A model generated the notes under the pieces. That model was not told where the DNA came from and searched no databases. It saw nothing but the letters and a program-made list of their open reading frames with translations. 64,000 bases of DNA, from contig NZ_BJZT01000005.1 of the NCBI RefSeq assembly GCF_007992175.1, forward strand, positions 219,976 to 283,975, in the 5' to 3' direction. Shown here in pieces: positions 17,156 to 23,728 of the stretch. The stretch is from Methylobacterium haplocladii. GTDB lineage: Bacteria > Pseudomonadota > Alphaproteobacteria > Rhizobiales > Beijerinckiaceae. A program made the translations under genes and the position numbers. The stretch's first letter is position 1. Each line of letters begins with the position of its first letter.

Positions 17156-18781
17156 ATGGTTGCAAAAATTCCGTTAATCCGGACCCCCGAGCTGTTCATC
17201 GGATTTGTTGCCCCAATTGGCGCGGACGTAAAAGGGTGCATCGCCGACTTCCGAAAGTGCTTTGAGGAACTCAAGTATAATGTTGAAGAAATCAAGGCGA
17301 CAGATGTATTTGATAGTTTGAAAGATATTATAACGCCTGACATTGCCCTCGATAAAACGAGTCAATATAAAAGATACAATTCATATATTAAATATGGAAA
17401 CAAGCTAAGAGCCGAGTTTGGAGACAATGCCTTTCTCGCCGCTATCGCTATAGGCAAAATTATAAAACTTCGGCAGCAAAATATCAGTATCGGTAAATGC
17501 ACGCCTTTTGAAAAAACCGTATATCTCATACATCAGTTTAAGCGCAAAGAAGAAATTAGCCTACTAAGATCCGTTTATGGACGCTTATTCTATCAGGTGT
17601 CGCTTTACTCTCGACGCGGAGCACGAGTTGACAATCTCGCAACGATTTTTGCCAGCGACGAGGGATCCGCGAATATAAATGAATTTAAAGCCCAAGCAGA
17701 AAGCATTATACAGATCGATGAAGACGAGAAAAATACTGATCACGGTCAGCGCGTATCTAAAGTTTTTAGTGACGGAGATTTAATTATTAGTGACGACGTC
17801 CAAACGCCATCCACATACACTCAAGCAAAACGCTTTTGTGAACTACTGTTTGGAGCAAATTTTATATCTCCAAACAAAAACGAATACGGCATGTTTATAG
17901 CAAAGGCGGCTGCTCTCAGGACGCTTGATTTGTCAAGGCAGGTTGGGGCTGCCATATTTTCTTGCGAAGGCGAAATCGTATCTATCGGTTCCAATGAGGT
18001 GCCGAAAGGAACGGGCGGCACATATTGGTGTGACGATGATTTTGACGACCGCGAGTATCTTAGAAAACAGGATTCCAATGACAAGAGAAAAAAAGAAATA
18101 CTTTCAGAAATAGCAAATATCTTTGACCAGAAATTAGAAGACATACTTTCGTCCCAAAAAATACAAGACTCACAATTTATGGATGCTCTGGAGTATGGGC
18201 GAATTGTTCATGCTGAAATGTCCGCAATATCTGATGCAGCTCGACTCGGGCATCCGACGAAAGGCAGCTCATTGTATTGCACAACCTTCCCTTGCCACAT
18301 GTGTGCTAAACATATTGTAGCCGCCGGTATAAAAAAGGTAATATTTTTAGAGCCATATCCAAAAAGTCTTGTAACAAAATTACATAGTGACTCTATCTTG
18401 GTAGAAGGTAGCGATAGAGGAAAATATAAAGATTTTCCTTCTGCGGAATTTGAACATTTTTTTGGAATATCTCCCCGCAGATACAGAGAACTGTTTGAGC
18501 GGGGTAGCAGAAAAAATGCAGACGGGTCCTTCAAGGAATGGATCTTTAATCCTCCGCGCCCAAATCTAAGTATTACAACGCCATACTATAGTCAAGACGA
18601 GACAAAAATATTTGCGGACGTAATTGCTACTTATATGAGACTGAAAAACCTTCCCCCTGATATTCTTGACCCTAAACCGCTATCCCAAGCTAATCCCGCA
18701 GTTTCCACAACCGGACGTTCGAGCGCCAGCCAGCGTCGGAAATCCGTCCCTGCTGACAAGCCCGTGAGAGGTTCTGAATAA
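17156..18781 (+). CDS. AvcD-like anti-phage dCTP/dCMP deaminase
   Basis: This 541-residue protein has the two-part layout of anti-phage deaminases of the AvcD type. The N-terminal NTPase-like domain begins with ELFIGFVAPIGADVKG. The C-terminal zinc deaminase domain starts at LRTLDLSRQVGAAIFS and has H352-A-E354 (HAEMSAI) and P379-C380-x2-C383 (PCHMC), the catalytic glutamate and zinc ligands. Such enzymes deplete dCTP/dCMP after phage infection. The gene is very AT-rich: 17341-17400 has 16 G/C of 60. Composition jumps near 18690, where its last 30 or so codons run antisense through the next gene, so the C-terminus may be chimeric. ATG 17156 places the conserved sequence at the N-terminus. Confidence 0.85.
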   Translation: MVAKIPLIRTPELFIGFVAPIGADVKGCIADFRKCFEELKYNVEEIKATDVFDSLKDIITPDIALDKTSQYKRYNSYIKYGNKLRAEFGDNAFLAAIAIGKIIKLRQQNISIGKCTPFEKTVYLIHQFKRKEEISLLRSVYGRLFYQVSLYSRRGARVDNLATIFASDEGSANINEFKAQAESIIQIDEDEKNTDHGQRVSKVFSDGDLIISDDVQTPSTYTQAKRFCELLFGANFISPNKNEYGMFIAKAAALRTLDLSRQVGAAIFSCEGEIVSIGSNEVPKGTGGTYWCDDDFDDREYLRKQDSNDKRKKEILSEIANIFDQKLEDILSSQKIQDSQFMDALEYGRIVHAEMSAISDAARLGHPTKGSSLYCTTFPCHMCAKHIVAAGIKKVIFLEPYPKSLVTKLHSDSILVEGSDRGKYKDFPSAEFEHFFGISPRRYRELFERGSRKNADGSFKEWIFNPPRPNLSITTPYYSQDETKIFADVIATYMRLKNLPPDILDPKPLSQANPAVSTTGRSSASQRRKSVPADKPVRGSE

Positions 18782-19124
18782 GCCGATATGCTACGGCCTT
18801 GCGCAGCATCATGTCCCTGTCGTCCCACCCCTTCATGCGGATGACGGCCAGCGCAATCTCTCGCGTGGTGAGGGGCTTCCCCGCTTCCTCTAGGGCTCGC
18901 TTGCAGAGCTTGAACATCTCCCCGTAGGCGAACAGCCGGTTGAGATGGGCGTATGCCGGGAAACGCGTCTGTGTGCCCGGAGACAAGTCATAGAGCGACA
19001 GAACGGCAGTGAGGCTCGACAGGTCGCGCTCGGCCGCGTCGAGCTGCCGGCGTAGTTCCGCAATGTGTGCCTCAACCTGATCCCGCTTGGCGCGGAGCGT
19101 GGTGACGACCTGGGGAAGCGCCAT
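18690..19124 (-). CDS. Transposon accessory hypothetical protein (144 aa)
   Basis: This 144-residue protein follows the transposase on the same strand with a one-base gap between stop and start, so the two are probably co-translated. It opens with a long coiled coil (RDQVEAHIAELRRQLDAAERDL). This is followed by a compact helical domain resembling a winged helix (KPLTTREIALAVIRMKG, then KAVAYRLIQNLSRACQQGRI). I do not recognise a named family. Its place suggests an accessory DNA-binding or regulatory partner of transposition. It overlaps the deaminase 3' end by 92 bases in opposite orientation. Confidence 0.7.
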   Translation of the reverse strand: MALPQVVTTLRAKRDQVEAHIAELRRQLDAAERDLSSLTAVLSLYDLSPGTQTRFPAYAHLNRLFAYGEMFKLCKRALEEAGKPLTTREIALAVIRMKGWDDRDMMLRKAVAYRLIQNLSRACQQGRISDAGWRSNVRLWKLRD

Positions 19125-19125
19125 C

Positions 19126-20094
19126 TCAGGCGGCCTTCTGGTGACGCTGCCAGTAGCCCTTCCACACCTGAGACGGCGCGTGGCGCAGGCTGGCTCCCGT
19201 CATCATCAGATACTGCTCACCGTTGCTGACGCGACGGTAGTTCTCACGCCAAGCCATCTCACCGGCATAGGCGGCGAGGTAGGGGCCAGCGACGTGGTGA
19301 TGGATGCCCATCTCAGAACGGCGAAGGCGGGAGAAGAACGACTCCGCTTGGTTCGTGCAGGCCTCGCCGTCGCTGTAGGCCTGCTGATGGTTGATGCGGT
19401 GGGTCAGGAACGTCTCGTGCAGTTTATTCCAACCGGCTGCCTCGTCAGCGTGAACGACGCTGCCGGGGGCGACACGAGCCTTAATTGTCTCAATTGACTC
19501 GGCCTCGGCGCGGAAGGCGAAGGTGAGAGCCTTGCCCTTGCGCTCGCGGATAACGACCACGACCCGACGCTTGCCGGTTTGGTTCTCGGCGAGGCGACGG
19601 TCGCGGCGATCCTCCTTGCGGTTCTCAGGACGGACGTGGCCGCCAAAGTACGCTCCGTCCACTTCGACCGTGCCGGAAACGGTGGCTTCGGCGGACTCGG
19701 CGGCGACGGCCTCGCGGAGCTTGTGCGCCATCACAAACGCCGTCCGGTACTGGCAATCGAGGTCGCGGGAGAGTTGGAGGGCAGAGTGACCCTTGGCACC
19801 GTTGGCGAAGATGGCGATGGCGAGAAGGTGGTCGCGGATCGGCAGCTTGCGGCTAGCGAAGATGGTGCCCGACGTGACGCTGTATTGATGGCGGCAGCCG
19901 GCGCACTTGAAGAGCTTGCGGGTGGCGATGAAGGAGTGCTTGAGGCAGCCGCAGCGCGGGCAGAAGGGTTCGCCGTTCGTATCGCACCAGCGGATCAGCT
20001 TGAACGTCGTCCAGGCCCCGTCGTCCGACAGCCGCGCGACTTTGGCGAGGGAGAGGGAGCGAGCGGCGCGGGAGAGAAGGAAGTGCTGGGCCAC
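19126..20094 (-). CDS. IS1595-family (ISXO2-like) transposase
   Basis: This 322-residue transposase has an N-terminal zinc ribbon (CPRCGCLKHSF and FKCAGCRHQYSVTSGTIF) typical of IS1595 elements. A DDE nuclease domain follows, with likely acidic residues in VEVDGAYFGGHV, HADEAAGW and the region around QAYSDGEACTNQAESFFSRLRR. The start is GTG at 20094. IS1595 enzymes give 8-bp duplications, as seen here. The frame has no stop or frameshift, so the enzyme looks functional. Two copies of the terminal-repeat motif lie in its promoter region, suggesting autoregulation. Confidence 0.93.
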   Translation of the reverse strand: MAQHFLLSRAARSLSLAKVARLSDDGAWTTFKLIRWCDTNGEPFCPRCGCLKHSFIATRKLFKCAGCRHQYSVTSGTIFASRKLPIRDHLLAIAIFANGAKGHSALQLSRDLDCQYRTAFVMAHKLREAVAAESAEATVSGTVEVDGAYFGGHVRPENRKEDRRDRRLAENQTGKRRVVVVIRERKGKALTFAFRAEAESIETIKARVAPGSVVHADEAAGWNKLHETFLTHRINHQQAYSDGEACTNQAESFFSRLRRSEMGIHHHVAGPYLAAYAGEMAWRENYRRVSNGEQYLMMTGASLRHAPSQVWKGYWQRHQKAA

Positions 20095-20109
20095 AGCGTC
20101 ACCTGAACG

Positions 20110-20161
20110 TTTTGCGTTGAGGTGAGTTATATTGTCAATAAGATATCAGGTCAACGCTTTT
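20110..20161. promoter_or_regulatory. Paired internal repeat motifs upstream of transposase
   Basis: GCGTTGAGGTGAG in forward orientation (20110-20126) and CAGGTCAACGCTTTT in reverse (20147-20161) face away from a short AT-rich spacer just upstream of the transposase start. Both match the inner part of the 40-bp terminal repeats. They may be extra transposase-binding sites acting as an operator, or remnants of an older element end. Confidence 0.55.
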
Positions 20162-20204
20162 AATCGCCCTTGACCGTTAAAAACGTCCATGTTACCGAAT
20201 TTGC

Positions 20205-20465
20205 GTGATGACGCCTGAGCAATGCCGCGCTGCCCGTAGTTGGCTCGGTTGGCCGCAGCAAGAGCTGGCCAAGCGATCGAACGTGGGCCTAAGCACAATA
20301 CGCCAGTTTGAGAGCGGCCTCCGTAACCCCATCGCCAACAACCTGTCGGCGCTGAGACGGGCGTTGGAGGAGGCTGGTATCGTGCTGATGACAGATCCGG
20401 CCGGGATCACCTTCGTTGGCAACCCCGGCACGGAGACTCAGAACGGCAGCGGAGATGCGCCGTGA
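20205..20465 (+). CDS. XRE-family helix-turn-helix regulator
   Basis: This 86-residue protein is a single helix-turn-helix domain. ARSWLGWPQQELAKRSNVGL is the recognition-type helix pair, STIRQFESGLRNPIANNLSALRRALEEAGI completes the fold, and the tail is disordered. It starts at GTG 20205 or ATG 20208. It is transcribed divergently from the transposase, with the paired motifs between them, so it may regulate the element. XRE proteins are common on mobile elements. Confidence 0.85.
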   Translation: MMTPEQCRAARSWLGWPQQELAKRSNVGLSTIRQFESGLRNPIANNLSALRRALEEAGIVLMTDPAGITFVGNPGTETQNGSGDAP

Positions 20466-20632
20466 TGCGAGAGGCCGCGCACGATCTTGGAGACCGTGCC
20501 GCCGTTAACGCAGAAGTAATGCGAAGCCTTCGACTGACTCCACTCAAGTACCAAAACGGCGTGGAGGATGTGGCAGGCGGTGAGATGGTCGCAAGGAAAC
20601 TCGGGAATCATAGCTGGTCCTCGTCGCCACAC
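20438..20632 (-). CDS. Small helix-turn-helix protein (64 aa)
   Basis: This short frame contains LVLEWSQSKASHYFCVNGGT followed by VSKIVRG. It resembles small prophage and plasmid HTH proteins of alphaproteobacteria, in which WSQxxAAxxFxVNxGTVSxI forms the helix-turn-helix. Its 3' end overlaps the XRE gene by 28 bases in the opposite direction. The N-terminus is weakly supported and the start could lie further in. No signal or membrane segment is seen. Confidence 0.45.
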   Translation of the reverse strand: MWRRGPAMIPEFPCDHLTACHILHAVLVLEWSQSKASHYFCVNGGTVSKIVRGLSHHGASPLPF

Positions 20633-20746
20633 AGGCGAGTTCTAGGATCCGGCTTGAACGAAACGCCCAAAAATGCGATTTTACGGCTGCGGGCCTCGCT
20701 TTTTGGTCGCTTGTCCAAACCGGACGGTGATTGAGTTGCAGGGTTC

Positions 20747-20782
20747 GGCCTGAGGTCGGTGTTAGCGCACCGACCTCAGGCC
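20747..20782. repeat. Perfect 15-bp hairpin inside the transposon
   Basis: GGCCTGAGGTCGGTG (20747-20761) and its exact reverse complement (20768-20782) are separated by the loop TTAGCG. No T tract follows on either strand, so it is not a standard terminator. It lies in the stretch between the small HTH protein (ending 20632) and the 256-residue gene (20868), which has no other credible gene. It may be a recombination or protein-binding site, or an RNA structure. Confidence 0.7.
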
Positions 20783-20867
20783 ATCAGGCTCTTCTGAGCC
20801 CATGGCAGCCGACCATGATGTTCTCCTCCGGTTAGCGCCGGTCAGGACGCGGGGTGGAACAGGTAGC

Positions 20868-21638
20868 TCACTCAAAGAAACCTTTGGACGAGCCGGCATC
20901 TGGGCCGTTCGGCGGTGAGACGCCGGACGGCCCATTCTTTTGGGATGGTACTGCGTAAAGAGCCCCATCCTTTACAAGGCGACCCTGCCTAACTAAGCGT
21001 GATAAGGCGCTGTAGCCGTATTGCGGGTTCTTGGTAACTCGTTCAACGAACTCATCGTTGTTGCGCAAAGCTTCCATTAGGGTCTTGGGCCTAATCGGAC
21101 CATTCTCTAATATGAATTTGGCAATGAATAGTCCGACGCCAGTCAAGCCACTTTCGTCGGCATCATCATCGAGATCGCCAGATTGACTTAAGGCGTCATA
21201 GAGTGCAGCCGAATAGACTTTGTCCGCGTGCCTGACGACTTGCCCATCATCCTCCATACGCTCTAAAGCAGCGTAAAGACCGTTAGGGTTGCGAGCTAAA
21301 CGCTCTTTTACCTCTTCGTTGTCGCCATCTCGTATGCCTTGAGCAATCTCCTTTGGAAGCAATCCTCGGGTAGCGGCGCTTATCACAGGCTCAATCGCGC
21401 GACGCCAAACGGAGCGAGTGGCTTCTCCTCCGTCTGAGGCCGGCATTATAGAAAACAGAGTGGCTTTGAACTGTGCAGGCAAAATGAGCGAGATCGCCTC
21501 AAACCAGCGGTCTTCCTGCTCAAGCTTACTTTGAAGCCGACCAATCTCAGCTGCGATCTCGTCGCGTTCGACCCTTCGACGAAGGATCTCTTCGCGCGTC
21601 AAGCTAAAGTTCCAAGAGGATGATTCGGACACGCGCAC
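20868..21638 (-). CDS. Cargo hypothetical protein with coiled coil and winged-helix-like repeats (256 aa)
   Basis: The protein starts with a coiled coil (RRVERDEIAAEIGRLQSKLE). It then has two similar helical modules of winged-helix type: LLPKEIAQGIRDGDNEEVKE and later RPKTLMEALRNNDEFVERVT, each followed by a segment of the form NPxxxYxALxRxxxxGxxVxxxxxxY. The repeated module (RNPNGLYAALERMEDDGQVV versus KNPQYGYSALSRLVRQGRLV) indicates internal duplication. I do not know the family. The architecture, coiled coil then winged helix, parallels the 144-residue accessory protein. It is the last gene before the right end. Confidence 0.65.
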   Translation of the reverse strand: MRVSESSSWNFSLTREEILRRRVERDEIAAEIGRLQSKLEQEDRWFEAISLILPAQFKATLFSIMPASDGGEATRSVWRRAIEPVISAATRGLLPKEIAQGIRDGDNEEVKERLARNPNGLYAALERMEDDGQVVRHADKVYSAALYDALSQSGDLDDDADESGLTGVGLFIAKFILENGPIRPKTLMEALRNNDEFVERVTKNPQYGYSALSRLVRQGRLVKDGALYAVPSQKNGPSGVSPPNGPDAGSSKGFFE

Positions 21639-21769
21639 GACTCCAACCCCGGTCTTATCGCCGATATCCCTTTACCCCGCAATAGCGACAGGGATGAAGA
21701 CAGGAGGTTAGGAGATACGGGCATCCGAAGGTTCGAACCTAATAAGGTCACTTGGCATCGCTTCACCAC

Positions 21770-21809
21770 TCACCTCAACGCTTTTGGGTGAGCTTGCTGC
21801 ATAATACCG
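21770..21809 (-). repeat. Right terminal inverted repeat
   Basis: It is the reverse complement of the left end with 38 of 40 positions matching. The two differences are at positions 17 and 36 of the repeat. The last base is 21809, after which the 8-bp duplication GGTAGTCG begins. Confidence 0.93.
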
Positions 21810-21817
21810 GGTAGTCG
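21810..21817. repeat. Right target-site duplication GGTAGTCG
   Basis: It is identical to 16007-16014. Together the two copies fix the transposon boundaries to the base and show that the flanks were contiguous before insertion. Confidence 0.93.
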
Positions 21818-22602
21818 AGCCGCCCCAGGGTGTGGATCAGCCGCGGCAGGATCACCGCCTCGCGGTAGAGGGCGACCAGGATCGTGTAGGTCGGCAGCGC
21901 GCGCTCGGGGACCCGGCGGCCGCCGCTTTCCGGCTCGGTGCGTGCCGGGACCATCACGGCGGAAAGGCGCAGCGTCAGCATGGCCAGGACGGCGCCTTGC
22001 CCGACTGCGAGCAGCGCGAGCCCGATCGCCTGGGGCAACCATCCGGCCGCGAGGAACAGCAGGACGACGAGCCCGAACAGGCACAGGCTCGGCCAGGCCG
22101 GCCCGGGCGTGCAGGACCATTCCGGATAATGCCGCGGCAAGTCGTTGGCGGCGCCGTCGGCGATCGCATCCGCGAAGCACGCGAAGGCCGCCAGCCGCAA
22201 CCGGCGCGGCGAGGTGATGGCCGGCGGGCTCGCCATCCGTGCATATCCCGCCAGCAGGCGCGCGATGGCCGCGCCGCGCGGTGCCGCGACGACGGATCGC
22301 ACCGACCCGTCCGCGAGGGGTGCCGCCCCCACCTCGAGGATCTGCGGGTAGCGCGCGTTCTCGCCGAGTGGGACGTGATCGAGAAATACGGTGCCGAGGG
22401 CGCGGGCGAGGGCGCGGTAGAACAGCTCCTCGTCCATCAGACCGCGGTTGACGAGGACCGTCGCGGCGTCGGTTCCGCAGATGCGGGCGAGGGCAGCCGC
22501 CTGGGCGAGGGTGGCATGGGGGACGCCCTCGCCCAGCAGGAAGCCGATCTCGGGCGGCAGGGTCGCCCGGCTCGCGGGTCCGCCAACGGCTGGGTTCGCC
22601 AA
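21810..22602 (-). pseudogene. Family-2 glycosyltransferase, 5' fragment (split by transposon)
   Basis: This is the N-terminal part of the interrupted enzyme. It contains a helical domain resembling the N-terminal domain of GspE/MshE-type proteins (EIGFLLGEGVPHATLAQAA to FLDHVPLGENARYPQ). Two membrane helices follow near residues 170-210, then the start of the GT-A domain (TYTILVALYREAVILPRLIH) up to LGRLDYP. After the element the frame would run into transposon sequence and stop within a few residues (CSKLTQKR). The start is uncertain: TTG at 22602 is used, and no ATG is visible in frame. Without the catalytic half it cannot be active. Confidence 0.9.
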
Positions 22603-22644
22603 GCGGCCACTCGCAGGAACTCGCAGACATGCTAGGAAGCGAGG

Positions 22645-23577
22645 GTGAGCCAGACCTCGTCTTCACACGATCACTGCCGACGAAATGTTGCCCCTGGGTC
22701 AAGGCCCGGGAGACGGCTTGCTGTGGGTCTCGCCCTGGCCTCCGCACTCCTCCTCGCGGGTGTGGCCGAGCGAGCGCAGTCGCAGGTGTCCGCTCCGGCA
22801 CCGGTCCCCGGCGTCGCGATCCCGAATTTCTGGAATCCGCGCGCCCGCGGCGAGCGGGTCGAGGCACCGCAGCTCGGGCGCGCCATCCGCTTCCTCACCG
22901 ACGACGAGTTTCCGCCGCTGCATTTCGCCGGTCCCGACGGCAATCCGACTGGCTTCTCGGTGGAACTGGCGCGCGCGGTCTGCGACCGGCTCGCGATCAC
23001 CTGCTCGGTCCAGGCGCGCCGCTTCGATACGCTGCTCGACGCCCTCGACGAGAAGCAGGGCGACGTGGTCGCCGCCGCGATCCCGCTGACGGCGGGGTTG
23101 CGTGCCCGCTTTCTGTCGACTCGTCCGTATTTCCGCTGGCCGGCGCGCTTCGTCGCCCGCGGCGACAAAGGGCTGCCGGCCCCCTCGGCCCAGGCGCTGA
23201 CCGGCAAGAGCGTCGGCGCGATCGAGGGGAGCGCGCACGCGGCTTACGTGAAGGTGTTCTTTCCCGCGGCGACGCTGACACCCTTCCCCGATCTTTCGGC
23301 GGCCGAAGGCGCGCTGAAGCGGGGCGAGGTCGATTACCTCTTCGCCGACGGCCTCAACCTCGCCCTGTGGATCGGCGGCCAGGATTCCGAGCGCTGCTGC
23401 GCATTCGTCGGAGGCGATTACCTGGAGAGCCGCTATTTCGGCGAAGGCATCGGACTCGTCACCCGTACCGAGGACGCCGCGCTTTCCCGCGCCCTCGACG
23501 ATGCGCTCCAACGCGTCTGGGACGACGGGAAGTATGCCGAGCTCTACCTGCGGTTCTTCCCGGTCAGCCCGTTCTGA
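22645..23577 (+). CDS. Family-3 extracellular solute-binding protein
   Basis: This 310-residue periplasmic protein has a signal-like N-terminus (VGLALASALLLAGVAERAQS, about residues 27-46). Its bacterial solute-binding family-3 domain includes FLTDDEFPPLHFAGPDGNPT, GFSVELARAVCDRL and the second-lobe GKSVGAIEGSAHAAYVKVFF. Such proteins bind amino acids or related small polar ligands. No permease or ATPase genes are adjacent, so it may be an orphan binding protein. The start is GTG 22645 after GGAAGCGAGG, 42 bases from the divergent glycosyltransferase start. Confidence 0.85.
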   Translation: MSQTSSSHDHCRRNVAPGSRPGRRLAVGLALASALLLAGVAERAQSQVSAPAPVPGVAIPNFWNPRARGERVEAPQLGRAIRFLTDDEFPPLHFAGPDGNPTGFSVELARAVCDRLAITCSVQARRFDTLLDALDEKQGDVVAAAIPLTAGLRARFLSTRPYFRWPARFVARGDKGLPAPSAQALTGKSVGAIEGSAHAAYVKVFFPAATLTPFPDLSAAEGALKRGEVDYLFADGLNLALWIGGQDSERCCAFVGGDYLESRYFGEGIGLVTRTEDAALSRALDDALQRVWDDGKYAELYLRFFPVSPF

Positions 23578-23656
23578 ACGCCCGCGTTGACCGGCCCGGA
23601 GCCGGTCCATAGGGTGCGGCCCCTCCGCCGACCGATGCGTCCGCGCGCTCCCGTTT

Positions 23657-23724
23657 TCCTTGCCCAAGCCCCGTCCTCGCCCAAGCCCCTTCCTTGCCCA
23701 AGCTCCTTCCTTGCCCAAGCTCCC
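23657..23724 (+). repeat. Four 17-bp tandem repeats directly upstream of lysS
   Basis: Four head-to-tail copies of a 17-base unit (TCCTTGCCCAAGCTCCT and variants) fill 23657-23724 and end four bases before the lysS ATG. Copies 3 and 4 are identical except for the last base; copies 1 and 2 differ from them at one to three positions. The repeats occupy the place where a Shine-Dalgarno site should lie, and none is obvious. Confidence 0.9.
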
Positions 23725-23728
23725 GATC

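Larger units (their letters stand above)
16015..21809. mobile_element. IS1595-type cargo transposon (5,795 bp)
   Basis: The element is defined by 40-bp terminal inverted repeats with two mismatches, a perfect 8-bp target duplication, and restoration of the host glycosyltransferase frame when it is removed. It encodes one ISXO2-like DDE transposase. It also carries a DUF1796 protein, an AvcD-like anti-phage deaminase, a 144-residue and a 256-residue coiled-coil/winged-helix-like protein, an XRE regulator and a small HTH protein. Only one transposase is present and the ends are single, so this is one unit with cargo rather than two flanking insertion sequences. Base composition inside is patchy, showing that the cargo came from different sources. 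The intact ends suggest it was mobile recently. Confidence 0.93.

Noticed and set aside
21730..21739. GGTTCGAACC resembling a tRNA T-loop near the right transposon end
   Set aside because: No acceptor stem, anticodon arm or CCA end can be folded around it.
16015..21809. Composite transposon flanked by two insertion sequences
   Set aside because: Only one transposase exists and the terminal repeats are single; the internal motif copies are too short to be complete insertion-sequence ends.
22603..22867. 365-codon minus-strand frame extending the glycosyltransferase region upstream
   Set aside because: It is in a different frame from the conserved glycosyltransferase sequence and overlaps the solute-binding protein gene.
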